NCBI GenBank assembly: GCA_021779275.1
Contig: JAJYAX010000078.1
Coordinates: forward strand, 1 to 7,151
DNA length: 7,151 bases
Source of the DNA: Deltaproteobacteria bacterium
GTDB taxonomy: Bacteria; Desulfobacterota; Desulfobulbia; Desulfobulbales; Desulfocapsaceae
Direction of reading: 5' to 3'
Positions 1 to 6,234 of this stretch are shown here, piece after piece; the stretch's first letter is position 1; every line of letters begins with the position of its first letter. The notes under the pieces were generated by a model. The model saw nothing but the letters and a program-made list of their open reading frames with translations. It did not search any database and was not told the DNA's origin. A program made the position numbers and the translations under genes.

Positions 1-10
1 AATCAGCCAT
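1..10 (-). CDS. start of an unidentified leftward gene (first three codons only)
   Basis: On the minus strand an ATG at 10-8 is followed by GCT GAT (Met-Ala-Asp), and the frame then leaves the window. It is called because a strong Shine-Dalgarno sequence, AAGGAG (complement of 19-24), lies 8 bases upstream, the best spacing one could ask for. The product cannot be named from three residues. It would be the next gene on the same strand after the chemoreceptor and the hydrolase remnant. Its 5' region (11-216) shows no clear sigma-70 promoter, only short GC-rich inverted repeats. A chance match is possible, so confidence is modest. Confidence 0.4.
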
Positions 11-18
11 GAGAATAA

Positions 19-24
19 CTCCTT
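19..24 (-). promoter_or_regulatory. ribosome binding site for the left-edge gene
   Basis: Reads AAGGAG on the minus strand, 8 bases before an ATG at 10-8. It is the only reason to propose a gene start at the left edge. Confidence 0.45.
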
Positions 25-93
25 ACAGTAATGAAAGGGAGATTGGATAATTGACCGCCGGCAACCGGCCCAGCGTTGAAACCGCCTTGTCCC

Positions 94-116
94 GGCGCCG
101 CAGCCGGACCGGCGCC
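94..116. repeat. GC-rich inverted repeat (7-bp stem)
   Basis: GGCGCCG at 94-100 and CGGCGCC at 110-116 are perfect reverse complements around a 9-base loop. A smaller hairpin (GCCGG, CAA loop, CCGGC) lies nearby at 57-69. Both are in the untranslated stretch between the hydrolase remnant and the left-edge gene. There is no T-run on either side, so a standard intrinsic terminator is unlikely. It could be a transcript-end structure or an operator. Confidence 0.4.
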
Positions 117-197
117 CTCATAAAATTTTGGGTTGCATTCGTCTACCGAAAAACACCCGTCAATGTACCCGATTCGGCGGCAAAGACATAGATTTTT

Positions 198-217
198 AAA
201 CTGTGACAGGTCAGTTT
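198..217. repeat. inverted repeat at the hydrolase remnant stop codon
   Basis: AAACTG (198-203) and CAGTTT (212-217) are reverse complements around an 8-base loop. The repeat touches the stop codon of the hydrolase remnant (TGA, complement of 217-219). On the minus strand the hairpin is followed by AAAAATC rather than a U-tract, so it would terminate poorly, if at all. Confidence 0.3.
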
Positions 218-432
218 CATGGATTTCTTCTACGGACCCGGCCTGGTTGGAACCAGTCGTTATGGCCGCCGGATATCACCATAAATTTCGAGGCGGGGAA
301 GGAGGCGGCGAGGACCCGGGCATGCGCAATGGGAATAACCGTATCATCCTTTGCTCCCAATATCTCGACCGGACCTTTATACTTCAAGAGCGCCGCGATA
401 TTGTCCCAGTCAGCACGCCACCCCTCATCCAT
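217..432 (-). pseudogene. C-terminal remnant of an alpha/beta hydrolase
   Basis: Only the last third of an alpha/beta-hydrolase fold is left. Of the 71 residues read from the ATG at 432, residues 20-34 carry the strand and acid-loop pattern (GPVEIL, then DDTVIP, with Asp29 or Asp30 the likely catalytic acid). Residues 54-60 (SGGHNDW) carry the catalytic His57. Whole members of this family are roughly 250-300 residues and have a nucleophile elbow (GxSxG) that is absent here. The frame is open back only to 459, where it meets an in-frame TGA inside the last codons of the chemoreceptor. The ATG has no Shine-Dalgarno sequence. I read this as a 5'-deleted gene, probably non-functional. The original substrate cannot be told. 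A short expressed protein is possible but unlikely. Confidence 0.72.
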
Positions 433-451
433 GGAGAGAGCAGCTTTTGCG

Positions 452-2251
452 TTATTCAGTCAAGGTCTCCGGGTTCAGCCCGACGATAAGGCCGCCCCAG
501 TGCCTGCCGTTCACCGTGATCGGCATGGAGAGATCGTTCATGACCTCGCCGGTATCCCGCATATAGGTCTGGAACAGCATGGGCGTCGTGTTCGTCGCCC
601 GGCGGATATCGCACTGGGAGCTGAAGAAGAAGCGCATGTTTCGGCTTTGCAGGAGGTCCACCTCGTAATTTCCGGTCATCGGCCTTGAAACATGGGAATG
701 ATGCACGGGCAGATAGCCCTTCCTGTCCACCGGTATGCAGTAAATGCAGCCCGGGATCTCCTTCAGGGTCTTGTCCAGATAGGTCTGCAGTTCCTTGATA
801 AGGGGATCGGTAAAGGCCGCAGTGAATTTTTGGGGGTTGGTGTTCGGGACGGAGCGGTAATTCTCGTCGAAGATATTGATGCCTCTTTGGCTCATCGCCT
901 GCAGGATTTCCTGGATATGGTCCCTCTGGCGCCGGACCATGGGGATGATCTGATCCAGCATCCCCCGCCCGGTCCGGTAGTGCGCGACCTTCTCCTGCAT
1001 TTTTTCGGTGATCTCGGTGAGGCCGCGGACGGTAGTGCCGGAGGCGCTCATATCGGTGAAGACCTCATGCGACAGCGTGTTAATCTCCCCCACCTTATTG
1101 TTGATCTCGGCGTTGGTGAGAGATAATTCCTCAATGGCGGCGGCGATCTTCAGCAGTTGATCATTTGTCTCCTCAAAATCACCGATCATGGATTTAAAGC
1201 TGACGGCTGTTTCATTGACGATGGTGCCGACTTCCATACTGGCGTCAATAATGGTGTTGCTCTCGGCCTTGGTTTTATCGACTGTCGCCATCATGTTGTT
1301 TATCTTCAGCGATATATCTTCGGTTGCCGGCTTGATCTGCTTGGCCAGGCTGCGTACTTCCTCCGCCACTATCGCAAACCCTTTTCCATGCTCGCCGGCC
1401 CTGGCCGCCTCAATGGTGGCATTGAGAGACAGCAGATTCGTCTGGTCCGACATGTTGTTGATCACCCCAATGATCTCCATGATACCTGCGGAACTGTGGT
1501 TGAGTTCCTCAATGGTCGTGCTGAAACTGGTCACCGTCCGATTGATGGATTCCACCTTCCGGGCCACGGCCTCAAGCTCCTCAAAAGACGTTCTCACCCT
1601 GGTCAGATTTGAGCTGGTATGTTCGGAGACATAATGGGCGTTTTCGGCTATTTCCTGGATGGCGATATTGCTGTCGGAGCTGGAAACGGCAACCTGATCG
1701 GAGATCTCCTTCTGCTGGCTGGTTTTTTGGCCGGCCAGATCGACGGCCTTGAGAACATGGGCGCTGCCTACCGCGATCCGGATGCCCGCCTTGCGGATGT
1801 CCTCAATAATTTTCCGGATGTTGACCATAAAGGCGTTATAGCCGATGGAGACGTGGCTGAGTTCCGGGTAGGGCAGGTCCTTGATATCCTCCGACCAGTC
1901 CACCTTGCCGTCGGCCAGGCGTTGAAAAATCGCATCCACCACCTTCAGGGGTCTGGTTGCCAGATAGCCGAACATCCTTCCGATAAGCAGACAGAAAAGT
2001 GCAACAAGCAAAAATCCCGCACAGTTGATCACAATGCACCATCTGGCGGTCGAGATCACCTCCGCCGCCTTCTGGGGGTCGCCGGCGGAAGAGAAAAGAT
2101 CGGTGAGAAAAAATATCGTCAAGGCCGATATCGCCAATTGGATTATAACCACCAGGGCGATGGATTTCGCAGCCCCTTTGATACGTGAATGAAATACGGA
2201 TACCTCAAGACGAGCCCATACTGTTTTCGTTTCATCCATAGTTATCCCCAT
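452..2251 (-). CDS. methyl-accepting chemotaxis protein with C-terminal sensor-like domain
   Basis: An inner-membrane chemoreceptor that would signal to CheA/CheW. Seen in order: a basic N-terminus, TM1 at about 31-50, a very short 20-residue periplasmic loop, TM2 at about 71-91, a HAMP-like segment (about 92-148, with [13 protein letters not shown] matching the HAMP second helix), and a long coiled coil. The signalling tip lies at about 262-305 ([19 protein letters not shown], then [13 protein letters not shown]). After the coil comes a separate C-terminal domain (about 438-595) with [14 protein letters not shown] and GRHWGG, a pattern I know from C-terminal sensory modules of other chemoreceptors. 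Since the outer loop is too small to hold a sensor domain, sensing is probably cytoplasmic and done by this C-terminal part. Start: the ATG at 2251 has no good ribosome site, while the ATG at 2239 (residue 5) has GGGGA about 6 bases upstream and may be the true start (595 aa). No CheR-binding NWETF tail is present. It has its own promoter at 2310-2338. Confidence 0.95.
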   Translation of the reverse strand: MGITMDETKTVWARLEVSVFHSRIKGAAKSIALVVIIQLAISALTIFFLTDLFSSAGDPQKAAEVISTARWCIVINCAGFLLVALFCLLIGRMFGYLATRPLKVVDAIFQRLADGKVDWSEDIKDLPYPELSHVSIGYNAFMVNIRKIIEDIRKAGIRIAVGSAHVLKAVDLAGQKTSQQKEISDQVAVSSSDSNIAIQEIAENAHYVSEHTSSNLTRVRTSFEELEAVARKVESINRTVTSFSTTIEELNHSSAGIMEIIGVINNMSDQTNLLSLNATIEAARAGEHGKGFAIVAEEVRSLAKQIKPATEDISLKINNMMATVDKTKAESNTIIDASMEVGTIVNETAVSFKSMIGDFEETNDQLLKIAAAIEELSLTNAEINNKVGEINTLSHEVFTDMSASGTTVRGLTEITEKMQEKVAHYRTGRGMLDQIIPMVRRQRDHIQEILQAMSQRGINIFDENYRSVPNTNPQKFTAAFTDPLIKELQTYLDKTLKEIPGCIYCIPVDRKGYLPVHHSHVSRPMTGNYEVDLLQSRNMRFFFSSQCDIRRATNTTPMLFQTYMRDTGEVMNDLSMPITVNGRHWGGLIVGLNPETLTE

Positions 2252-2309
2252 ATATCATAATTTCGCCAACTTTAACGTCCGTCACATCCGCGTCAGTCCT
2301 TTATTCTTT

Positions 2310-2338
2310 ATTATACGATTTGAAAGTTTGATTTTGAA
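2310..2338 (-). promoter_or_regulatory. sigma-70 promoter for the chemoreceptor gene
   Basis: On the minus strand, -35 TTCAAA (complement of 2333-2338, 4 of 6 to consensus), a 17-base spacer and a perfect -10 TATAAT (complement of 2310-2315). Transcription would begin near 2303, giving a leader of roughly 50-65 bases before the chemoreceptor. I see no flagellar sigma-28 motif, so the receptor may be expressed outside the late flagellar class, though this is inferred from one promoter. Confidence 0.65.
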
Positions 2339-2447
2339 GGATAAAACGTGACCAGAGAAGAATAGTGATCCTTTCAGAAGAGTCTCATCCTCCAGAGGAA
2401 AGGAAAGGTGCGCAAACAGAGCGTGGCTCCCGGCAATTCCGTAACGT

Positions 2448-2467
2448 GTCCGCTTGCATCAACGGAC
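2448..2467 (-). terminator. weak hairpin downstream of polA
   Basis: GTCCG (2448-2452) pairs with CGGAC (2463-2467). The stem continues as TTG/CAA past one bulged C and closes on a 3-base CAT loop. It lies about 40 bases after the polA stop. There is no T-tract, so it is at best a poor or Rho-assisted terminator or a 3'-end stabiliser. No better terminator is visible between polA and the chemoreceptor, so some read-through is possible. Confidence 0.25.
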
Positions 2468-2479
2468 GTCTCAGCAATT

Positions 2480-2496
2480 ATCTGATCGATCTGATC
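2480..2496. repeat. short tandem repeat just after polA
   Basis: ATCTGATC occurs twice (2480-2487 and 2489-2496) with one base between, a 9-base period starting 11 bases beyond the polA stop codon. It contains the palindrome GATCGATC. No function is evident. Confidence 0.4.
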
Positions 2497-2506
2497 TTCC
2501 TGAGGG

Positions 2507-5188
2507 CTATCCCTTGGCCAGACTCGTACCCACCTCCAGATTCACGGTCAACGGGACTTCCAGCGGAAAGGCCGATTCCATCGCCTTGCGGACAACCTTT
2601 CCGGTCCGCTCCACCTGATCAACCGGCACCTCGAAGACCAGCTCATCATGGATCTGCAACAGGAGCCGGGCCTCGAGGTGTTCTTCCGCCAGGACTCTGG
2701 CCACGGCAAGCATGGCCAGTTTGATAATATCCGCGGCAGTCCCCTGGATCGGGGTATTCAGGGCGATCCTCTCGGCGAAGTCACGCCTGTTCTTATTCTT
2801 TGAGGTTATCTCCGGCACCTCCCGCCGCCGGTTGAGCAGGGTGGTCACATACCCCTGTTTCCGTGCCTGTTCCACGACCTCGTCCATAAAGGTCCTGACC
2901 CCGCTGTAGAGATGAAAATACCGGTCAATGAAGGTCTGCGCCTCCTTTCTGCCCAGGCCCAGCTGCTCCGACAGGCCATAGCTGCTCATCCCATAGACAA
3001 TACCGAAGTTGATGCTCTTGGCCACCCGCCGCATCTCGGAGGTAATCAGGAGCGGAGAGACGGAAAAGATCTCCGCCGCCGTCCGGGCATGGATATCCTC
3101 CCCATTTTTAAAGGCCTGGACAAGCACCCGATCCCTGGAATAATGGGCCAGGACTCGCAGGTCGATCTGGGAATAATCCGCCGACAGAAAGACCTGGCCG
3201 GCTGCGGGGACGAAGGCCTGGCGGATGCGGTTCCCGTCCTCGGACCGGATCGGGATATTCTGCAGGTTCGGATTGCTGCTCGACAGCCTTCCCGTTGCGG
3301 CAACGGTTTGATTAAAGGAGGTATAGACCCTCCCCGTCTGCTGATCCATAAGTCCCGCCAGTTTCTCCACATAGGTCGACTGCAGCTTGGAAATAGTCCG
3401 GTATTCCATGATCCTGGCGGGCAGGTCATGCCGGTACGATAATTTTTCCAGGACCTTCAGATCGGTGGAATATCCTGTCTTCGTCTTCCTGCCGAAGGGC
3501 AGGCGCATTTCGTCAAAGAGGATCCTGCCGAGCTGTTTTGGCGAACTGATATTGAACTCACTTCCGGCCAGCAGATAGATCTCCTTTTCCAGGCGGAGAA
3601 GTTTTTCGGCAAACTCGACGGACAGGCGGGAGAGGACGTCCGGATCGATCCGGATTCCGGCGGATTCCATATCGGCCAGGATCGGGACCAGGGGCATCTC
3701 CACGTCCGTGAACAGGGAGGTCAGCCCCAGCTCCTGCAATCGGGGTTCAAACTCCCGCCAGAGCATAAGCGTCCCGTAGACATCTTCACAGCTGTAATCA
3801 CAGGCCTTCCGGATATCGACATAGGCAAAGGCGTCCGGCCTCTTATCAGCGCCCACCACATCGGCAAAGGACGTCATCCGCAGATTGCACTCCAGACAGA
3901 GATCATCGAGTTTCAAGGACCTCCTGGTCGGGTCCAGAAGATAGGCGCCGATCATGGTGTCCAGCAACTGCCCCGCCAGACGAATGGCGCAATTTTTCAG
4001 GATAACCGCATAGTCATATTTGAGGTTATGACCGAGCTTCGGCAGGGAGGAAGACTCCAGAAACGGACGCAGGACCGAGATAACCAGAGCGCGGTCAAGC
4101 TGTCCCGGAGCCGGATCTCCATTCTCCAGGCGATGCCCGAGCGGGATATACCAGCTCTTGTCCCTCTCGGTGCAAAGCGAGATGCCGACCAGCCCGGCCA
4201 ACCGGGTATCAAGCGACGTCGTCTCCGTATCCAGGACCAGAATCGAGGCCGTGGCCAGATCTTTTTCCAGCTCCCGCAGTTCTTTCTCGGTGCGCACCAG
4301 CCGAAAATTGGCAGTTGCGGCCGGCAGCGCCTCGTCTTTGCTCTCGATATCAGTAATTAAGCGGGTGAATTCCAGATCCCGGTACAAGATCTGCAGCTGC
4401 TTTTCATCAGCCTGTCCAAGGAGGTAGTCACTTATATTTTCAGGGACTTCCACATCCATCTTCAAGGTGATGAGCTGCCTGGAGAGGAAGGCCTTCTCCC
4501 TGTCCCCGGCCAGACGCTCCTTCATTTTCGAGGCCTTCATCCCGTCCAGATGGGCATAGACCCCCTCCAGGGAGCCGTACTCATTAATCAGTTTCTCCGC
4601 CGTCTTCGGACCGATACCCGCCACACCGGGGATATTGTCGGAACTGTCTCCGATAAGGGAAAAAAAATCGAGGAGCTGGTCCGGCCCCACATTATATTTT
4701 TCCCGGATCCGGTCCGCATCGAAGATCGTATCCCGCATCGGATCCCACATGACCACCTGATCATTGACCAGTTGCAACAGGTCCTTGTCACCGGAGACAA
4801 TGACAACCCGGCAGCCTTGGGCGGAGAGGAACCGGGTAGCCGAGGCTATTATATCGTCCGCCTCAACCCCTGTTTCTTCAAACAGTCGGATATTGCATGC
4901 CCTGACAAAGTCCTTGATAGCGGGAATCTGGATGGCCAGGTCGTCGGGCATGGGCGGCCTGTTGGCCTTGTAGGCGGGGTACATCTCATGCCTGAAGACG
5001 GGGCCCCGGCTGTCAAAGGCCACCGCCAGGTATTCAGGGGTTTTTTCCCTGAGCAGACGATGCACGATATTTACAAAGCCGAAGACGGCGTGGGTCGGCA
5101 CGCCCCGGCTGTTGGACAGAGGGGTTATCGCATGATAGGCGCGATAGATATAGGCACTTCCGTCGATAAGATAGACTTCCTTGTTCAC
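2507..5188 (-). CDS. polA: DNA polymerase I
   Basis: Cytoplasmic repair and Okazaki-fragment polymerase, 893 residues, near the 928 of the E. coli enzyme. All three activities look intact. The 5' nuclease (about 1-285) shows YLIDGSAYIYRAYHA, GVEADD (107-112), SGDKDLL (132-138) and the helix-hairpin-helix GVAGIGPKTAEKL. The 3'-5' proofreading domain (about 295-490) keeps Exo I DTE (Asp320, Glu322), Exo II with Asp392, and Exo III Tyr465/Asp469. The polymerase domain (about 500-893) has motif A SADYSQIDLR (Asp671), motif B RRVAKSINFGIVYG (Lys724, Phe728, Tyr732) and motif C QIHDELVFEV (Asp848, Glu849). One oddity is Asp676, where the E. coli enzyme has Glu710. The start is GTG at 5188-5186, with AGGAG (complement of 5199-5203) 10 bases upstream. 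A strong terminator separates it from the upstream hibernation-factor gene, so it should be transcribed alone. I found no convincing promoter in 5189-5301. Confidence 0.98.
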   Translation of the reverse strand: MNKEVYLIDGSAYIYRAYHAITPLSNSRGVPTHAVFGFVNIVHRLLREKTPEYLAVAFDSRGPVFRHEMYPAYKANRPPMPDDLAIQIPAIKDFVRACNIRLFEETGVEADDIIASATRFLSAQGCRVVIVSGDKDLLQLVNDQVVMWDPMRDTIFDADRIREKYNVGPDQLLDFFSLIGDSSDNIPGVAGIGPKTAEKLINEYGSLEGVYAHLDGMKASKMKERLAGDREKAFLSRQLITLKMDVEVPENISDYLLGQADEKQLQILYRDLEFTRLITDIESKDEALPAATANFRLVRTEKELRELEKDLATASILVLDTETTSLDTRLAGLVGISLCTERDKSWYIPLGHRLENGDPAPGQLDRALVISVLRPFLESSSLPKLGHNLKYDYAVILKNCAIRLAGQLLDTMIGAYLLDPTRRSLKLDDLCLECNLRMTSFADVVGADKRPDAFAYVDIRKACDYSCEDVYGTLMLWREFEPRLQELGLTSLFTDVEMPLVPILADMESAGIRIDPDVLSRLSVEFAEKLLRLEKEIYLLAGSEFNISSPKQLGRILFDEMRLPFGRKTKTGYSTDLKVLEKLSYRHDLPARIMEYRTISKLQSTYVEKLAGLMDQQTGRVYTSFNQTVAATGRLSSSNPNLQNIPIRSEDGNRIRQAFVPAAGQVFLSADYSQIDLRVLAHYSRDRVLVQAFKNGEDIHARTAAEIFSVSPLLITSEMRRVAKSINFGIVYGMSSYGLSEQLGLGRKEAQTFIDRYFHLYSGVRTFMDEVVEQARKQGYVTTLLNRRREVPEITSKNKNRRDFAERIALNTPIQGTAADIIKLAMLAVARVLAEEHLEARLLLQIHDELVFEVPVDQVERTGKVVRKAMESAFPLEVPLTVNLEVGTSLAKG

Positions 5189-5198
5189 TTGGTGGGCG

Positions 5199-5203
5199 CT
5201 CCT
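5199..5203 (-). promoter_or_regulatory. ribosome binding site deciding the GTG start of polA
   Basis: AGGAG on the minus strand, 10 bases before the GTG at 5188-5186. It supports the GTG start, as the protein aligns with the family from its first residues (YLIDGSAY begins at residue 6). Confidence 0.6.
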
Positions 5204-5229
5204 GTTGGCGACATCTCATTGATCTGTAT

Positions 5230-5246
5230 CCCCTCTTGAAAAGGGG
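5230..5246. repeat. inverted repeat in the polA leader
   Basis: CCCC (5230-5233) and GGGG (5243-5246) bracket a stem that, in the minus-strand transcript, can extend to 7 pairs including one G-U, with a 3-base loop. It sits about 40 bases before the polA start, between the start and the hpf terminator. It might influence polA translation or just be a mRNA-end structure. No evidence separates these. Confidence 0.3.
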
Positions 5247-5301
5247 CTTTTCATCACCATACAGGCTTTTTCTCCGGAAATCATGCGGGAATGGGCGGAA
5301 T

Positions 5302-5341
5302 AAAAAAAAGGCCCTGCGCACATCGGAGTGCGCAGGGCCTT
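5302..5341 (-). terminator. strong intrinsic terminator after hpf
   Basis: On the minus strand, GGCCCTGCGCAC (complement of 5328-5339) and GTGCGCAGGGCC (complement of 5310-5321) form a perfect 12-bp GC-rich stem with a 6-base loop. It is followed directly by eight T residues (complement of 5302-5309). It lies about 27 bases after the hpf stop codon and should end that transcript before polA. Confidence 0.96.
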
Positions 5342-5368
5342 CAGACGGTTGTCTCTACACTGTCTTAT

Positions 5369-5902
5369 CTACTTTGCCACCCTCACCCACGAGGCCTGCG
5401 GGCCTTTATCTCCAAGGGTTTCTCCATAGACGACATCATCTCCTTCCGCCAGTTCATCCATGTTGACATTTTTCAACGCGTTCTCGTGAAAGTAGATCTC
5501 CCGTTGATCGGAGGTGGTTATGAACCCATAGGACTCCAGCGGGGAGAGTTTCTGGATTATTCCATATTTGTCCCCCAGGCTCTCCTGCTCCATTCCTTTA
5601 ATATCCTTCCGCTTTTTCCTCAAGATCTCCTTGAGCTGCAGAGAAAGCACATCAAAGGCCTCTACAAGTAAGGGCCGTACATTCTCTCCTTTTCTGGTCA
5701 CAACAACGGTATCATTCGGTACCGAGGCAATCAGTTTGATCTCAAACCCTCCTTCCTTATGATAGGAAGTCGCTTCGATGGTTACACGCAGATGAAGGAC
5801 ATAATTTGCATAATGCCGGACAAGCTTCTCTTTCTCTTCCTCGATCTTAGTCTGCCAACCTTTCCGCAGCTCAACATTCCGGGCTTCGATCTTCAGTTCC
5901 AT
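5369..5902 (-). CDS. HPF/RaiA-family (S30AE) protein fused to a cold-shock domain
   Basis: A 177-residue two-domain protein. Residues about 1-100 resemble the S30AE ribosome hibernation/RaiA fold: MELKIEARNVEL, the central VVVTRKGENVRPLLVEAFDVLSLQLKE and a basic tail RKKRKD. This family binds the small subunit near the decoding site and silences idle ribosomes. Residues about 112-177 are a cold-shock (OB-fold) domain with RNP1-like SYGFIT (124-129), RNP2-like EIYFHE (135-140) and the closing DKGPQASWV. The usual KWF aromatic stretch on strand 1 is replaced by IIQKLS, so nucleic-acid binding may be altered. The fold takes the place of the dimerisation tail of long HPF proteins, so 100S formation by that route is not expected (inference). 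Start: ATG at 5902 with GGAGG 6 bases upstream. The promoter is probably at 6057-6084, the terminator at 5302-5341. Domain calls are firm, the cellular role less so. Confidence 0.9.
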   Translation of the reverse strand: MELKIEARNVELRKGWQTKIEEEKEKLVRHYANYVLHLRVTIEATSYHKEGGFEIKLIASVPNDTVVVTRKGENVRPLLVEAFDVLSLQLKEILRKKRKDIKGMEQESLGDKYGIIQKLSPLESYGFITTSDQREIYFHENALKNVNMDELAEGDDVVYGETLGDKGPQASWVRVAK

Positions 5903-6038
5903 AGAGTTCCTCCAATTTTTTCACCAACAATGAAACACTACCAGCCATATGCACCTTGAAGTACATATCCGATGAGCCTCCGTCCCCAAAATCCAAGACC
6001 TGACAAAACCATCCTTTGCCGGCCGGACAGTGACGCAA
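5871..6038 (-). CDS. possible small protein overlapping the start of hpf
   Basis: A minus-strand frame open from 6080 to a TGA at 5873-5871 reads unusually protein-like. It has GKGWFCQVLDF, then DGGSSDMYFKVHMAGS, then LLVKKLEELYG, with few Arg/Ser/Pro-rich stretches of the kind seen in chance frames here. From a TTG at 6038 it gives 55 residues; from the ATG at 5966, 31. No strong ribosome site precedes either start (GAGAG lies only a few bases before the TTG). It overlaps the first 32 bases of hpf, and the hpf ribosome site lies within it. The proposed hpf promoter would start transcription near 6050, just before the TTG, so it would head the hpf transcript. I do not recognise a family. It could also be an untranslated leader, or a remnant whose true start was lost upstream. 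Confidence 0.33.
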   Translation of the reverse strand: MRHCPAGKGWFCQVLDFGDGGSSDMYFKVHMAGSVSLLVKKLEELYGTEDRSPEC

Positions 6039-6056
6039 AACTCTCTCTATAGATTC

Positions 6057-6084
6057 ATTATATCTCTGAACACCTGATAATCAA
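6057..6084 (-). promoter_or_regulatory. sigma-70 promoter for hpf
   Basis: On the minus strand, -35 TTGATT (complement of 6079-6084, 4 of 6), a 16-base spacer and a perfect -10 TATAAT (complement of 6057-6062). The start point would be near 6050, about 147 bases ahead of the hpf ATG. That is a long leader, or room for the small ORF described at 5871-6038. Confidence 0.6.
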
Positions 6085-6087
6085 GAG

Positions 6088-6113
6088 CGGCTCCCCTTTT
6101 TTTAGGGACGCCG
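6088..6113. repeat. imperfect inverted repeat with T-rich loop
   Basis: CGGC-TCCC (6088-6095) pairs with GGGA-GCCG (6105-6113, one bulged C) around a loop holding seven T residues. It lies upstream of both divergent promoters, just behind the hpf -35 box. The T-run is inside the loop, so this is not an intrinsic terminator. It may be a binding site or curved DNA. Confidence 0.3.
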
Positions 6114-6192
6114 AAGAACCAAATTGTTCTTTCCTCTCCCTGCACTTCCTGGTAAAAATTATTTTATCACTCTGTTATTGATGAATTGAGTC

Positions 6193-6198
6193 TATAAT
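6193..6198 (+). promoter_or_regulatory. probable -10 box for hemH
   Basis: An exact TATAAT 37 bases before the hemH start. No good -35 box lies at 16-18 bases (the 17-base position reads CTCTGT) and there is no TGn extension. The promoter may be weak or need an activator. Transcription would begin near 6204-6206, giving a leader of only about 30 bases. Confidence 0.5.
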
Positions 6199-6204
6199 TT
6201 TCAT

Positions 6205-6224
6205 GGTCCCGCCCTACCGGGACC
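6205..6224 (+). promoter_or_regulatory. hairpin in the hemH leader
   Basis: GGTCCCG (6205-6211) and CGGGACC (6218-6224) form a perfect 7-bp GC-rich stem with loop CCCTAC. The 3' arm contains GGGA (6219-6222), the only purine-rich sequence near a Shine-Dalgarno position, 12 bases before the start. If transcription starts near 6205, the stem would be the very 5' end of the mRNA. It may limit ribosome entry or protect the 5' end. Confidence 0.5.
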
Positions 6225-6234
6225 TCTACAATGC

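Larger units (their letters stand above)
5903..6234. other. divergent intergenic region between hpf and hemH
   Basis: This 332-base stretch is clearly richer in A and T than the flanking genes. It holds the leftward promoter for hpf, an exact -10 box and a hairpin for hemH, most of a possible small ORF, and an imperfect GC-rich hairpin at 6088-6113 with a T7 loop. A 9-base palindrome TGATAATCA at 6075-6083 overlaps the hpf -35 box and could be a regulator site. I recognise no known riboswitch core or tRNA in it. Confidence 0.7.

Noticed and set aside
203..688. 161-codon rightward open frame across the hydrolase remnant and the end of the chemoreceptor
   Set aside because: Its sequence is the mirror of two recognisable leftward coding segments and shows no motif.
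1619..2188. 189-codon rightward open frame opposite the chemoreceptor
   Set aside because: Antisense to a well-supported chemoreceptor gene with transmembrane, HAMP and signalling segments; no family resemblance of its own.
2252..2506. About 54-codon leftward open frame in the spacer between polA and the chemoreceptor
   Set aside because: It has no usable start codon until its last codon, its end runs through the proposed promoter, and it resembles no protein pattern I know.
4550..5239. 229-codon rightward open frame opposite the 5' part of polA
   Set aside because: Antisense to a fully supported DNA polymerase I; low-complexity, no recognisable domain and no ribosome site. GC-rich coding DNA often leaves long open antisense frames.
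5903..6050. Possible cyclic-di-GMP or other riboswitch in the hpf leader (a GGCAAA sequence is present)
   Set aside because: The remaining conserved bases and the two-helix layout of the GEMM class are not found in order.
6075..6083. TGATAATCA resembling part of a Fur box, near hemH
   Set aside because: Only nine bases match and the second half of a Fur site is missing; it is more simply part of the hpf -35 region.
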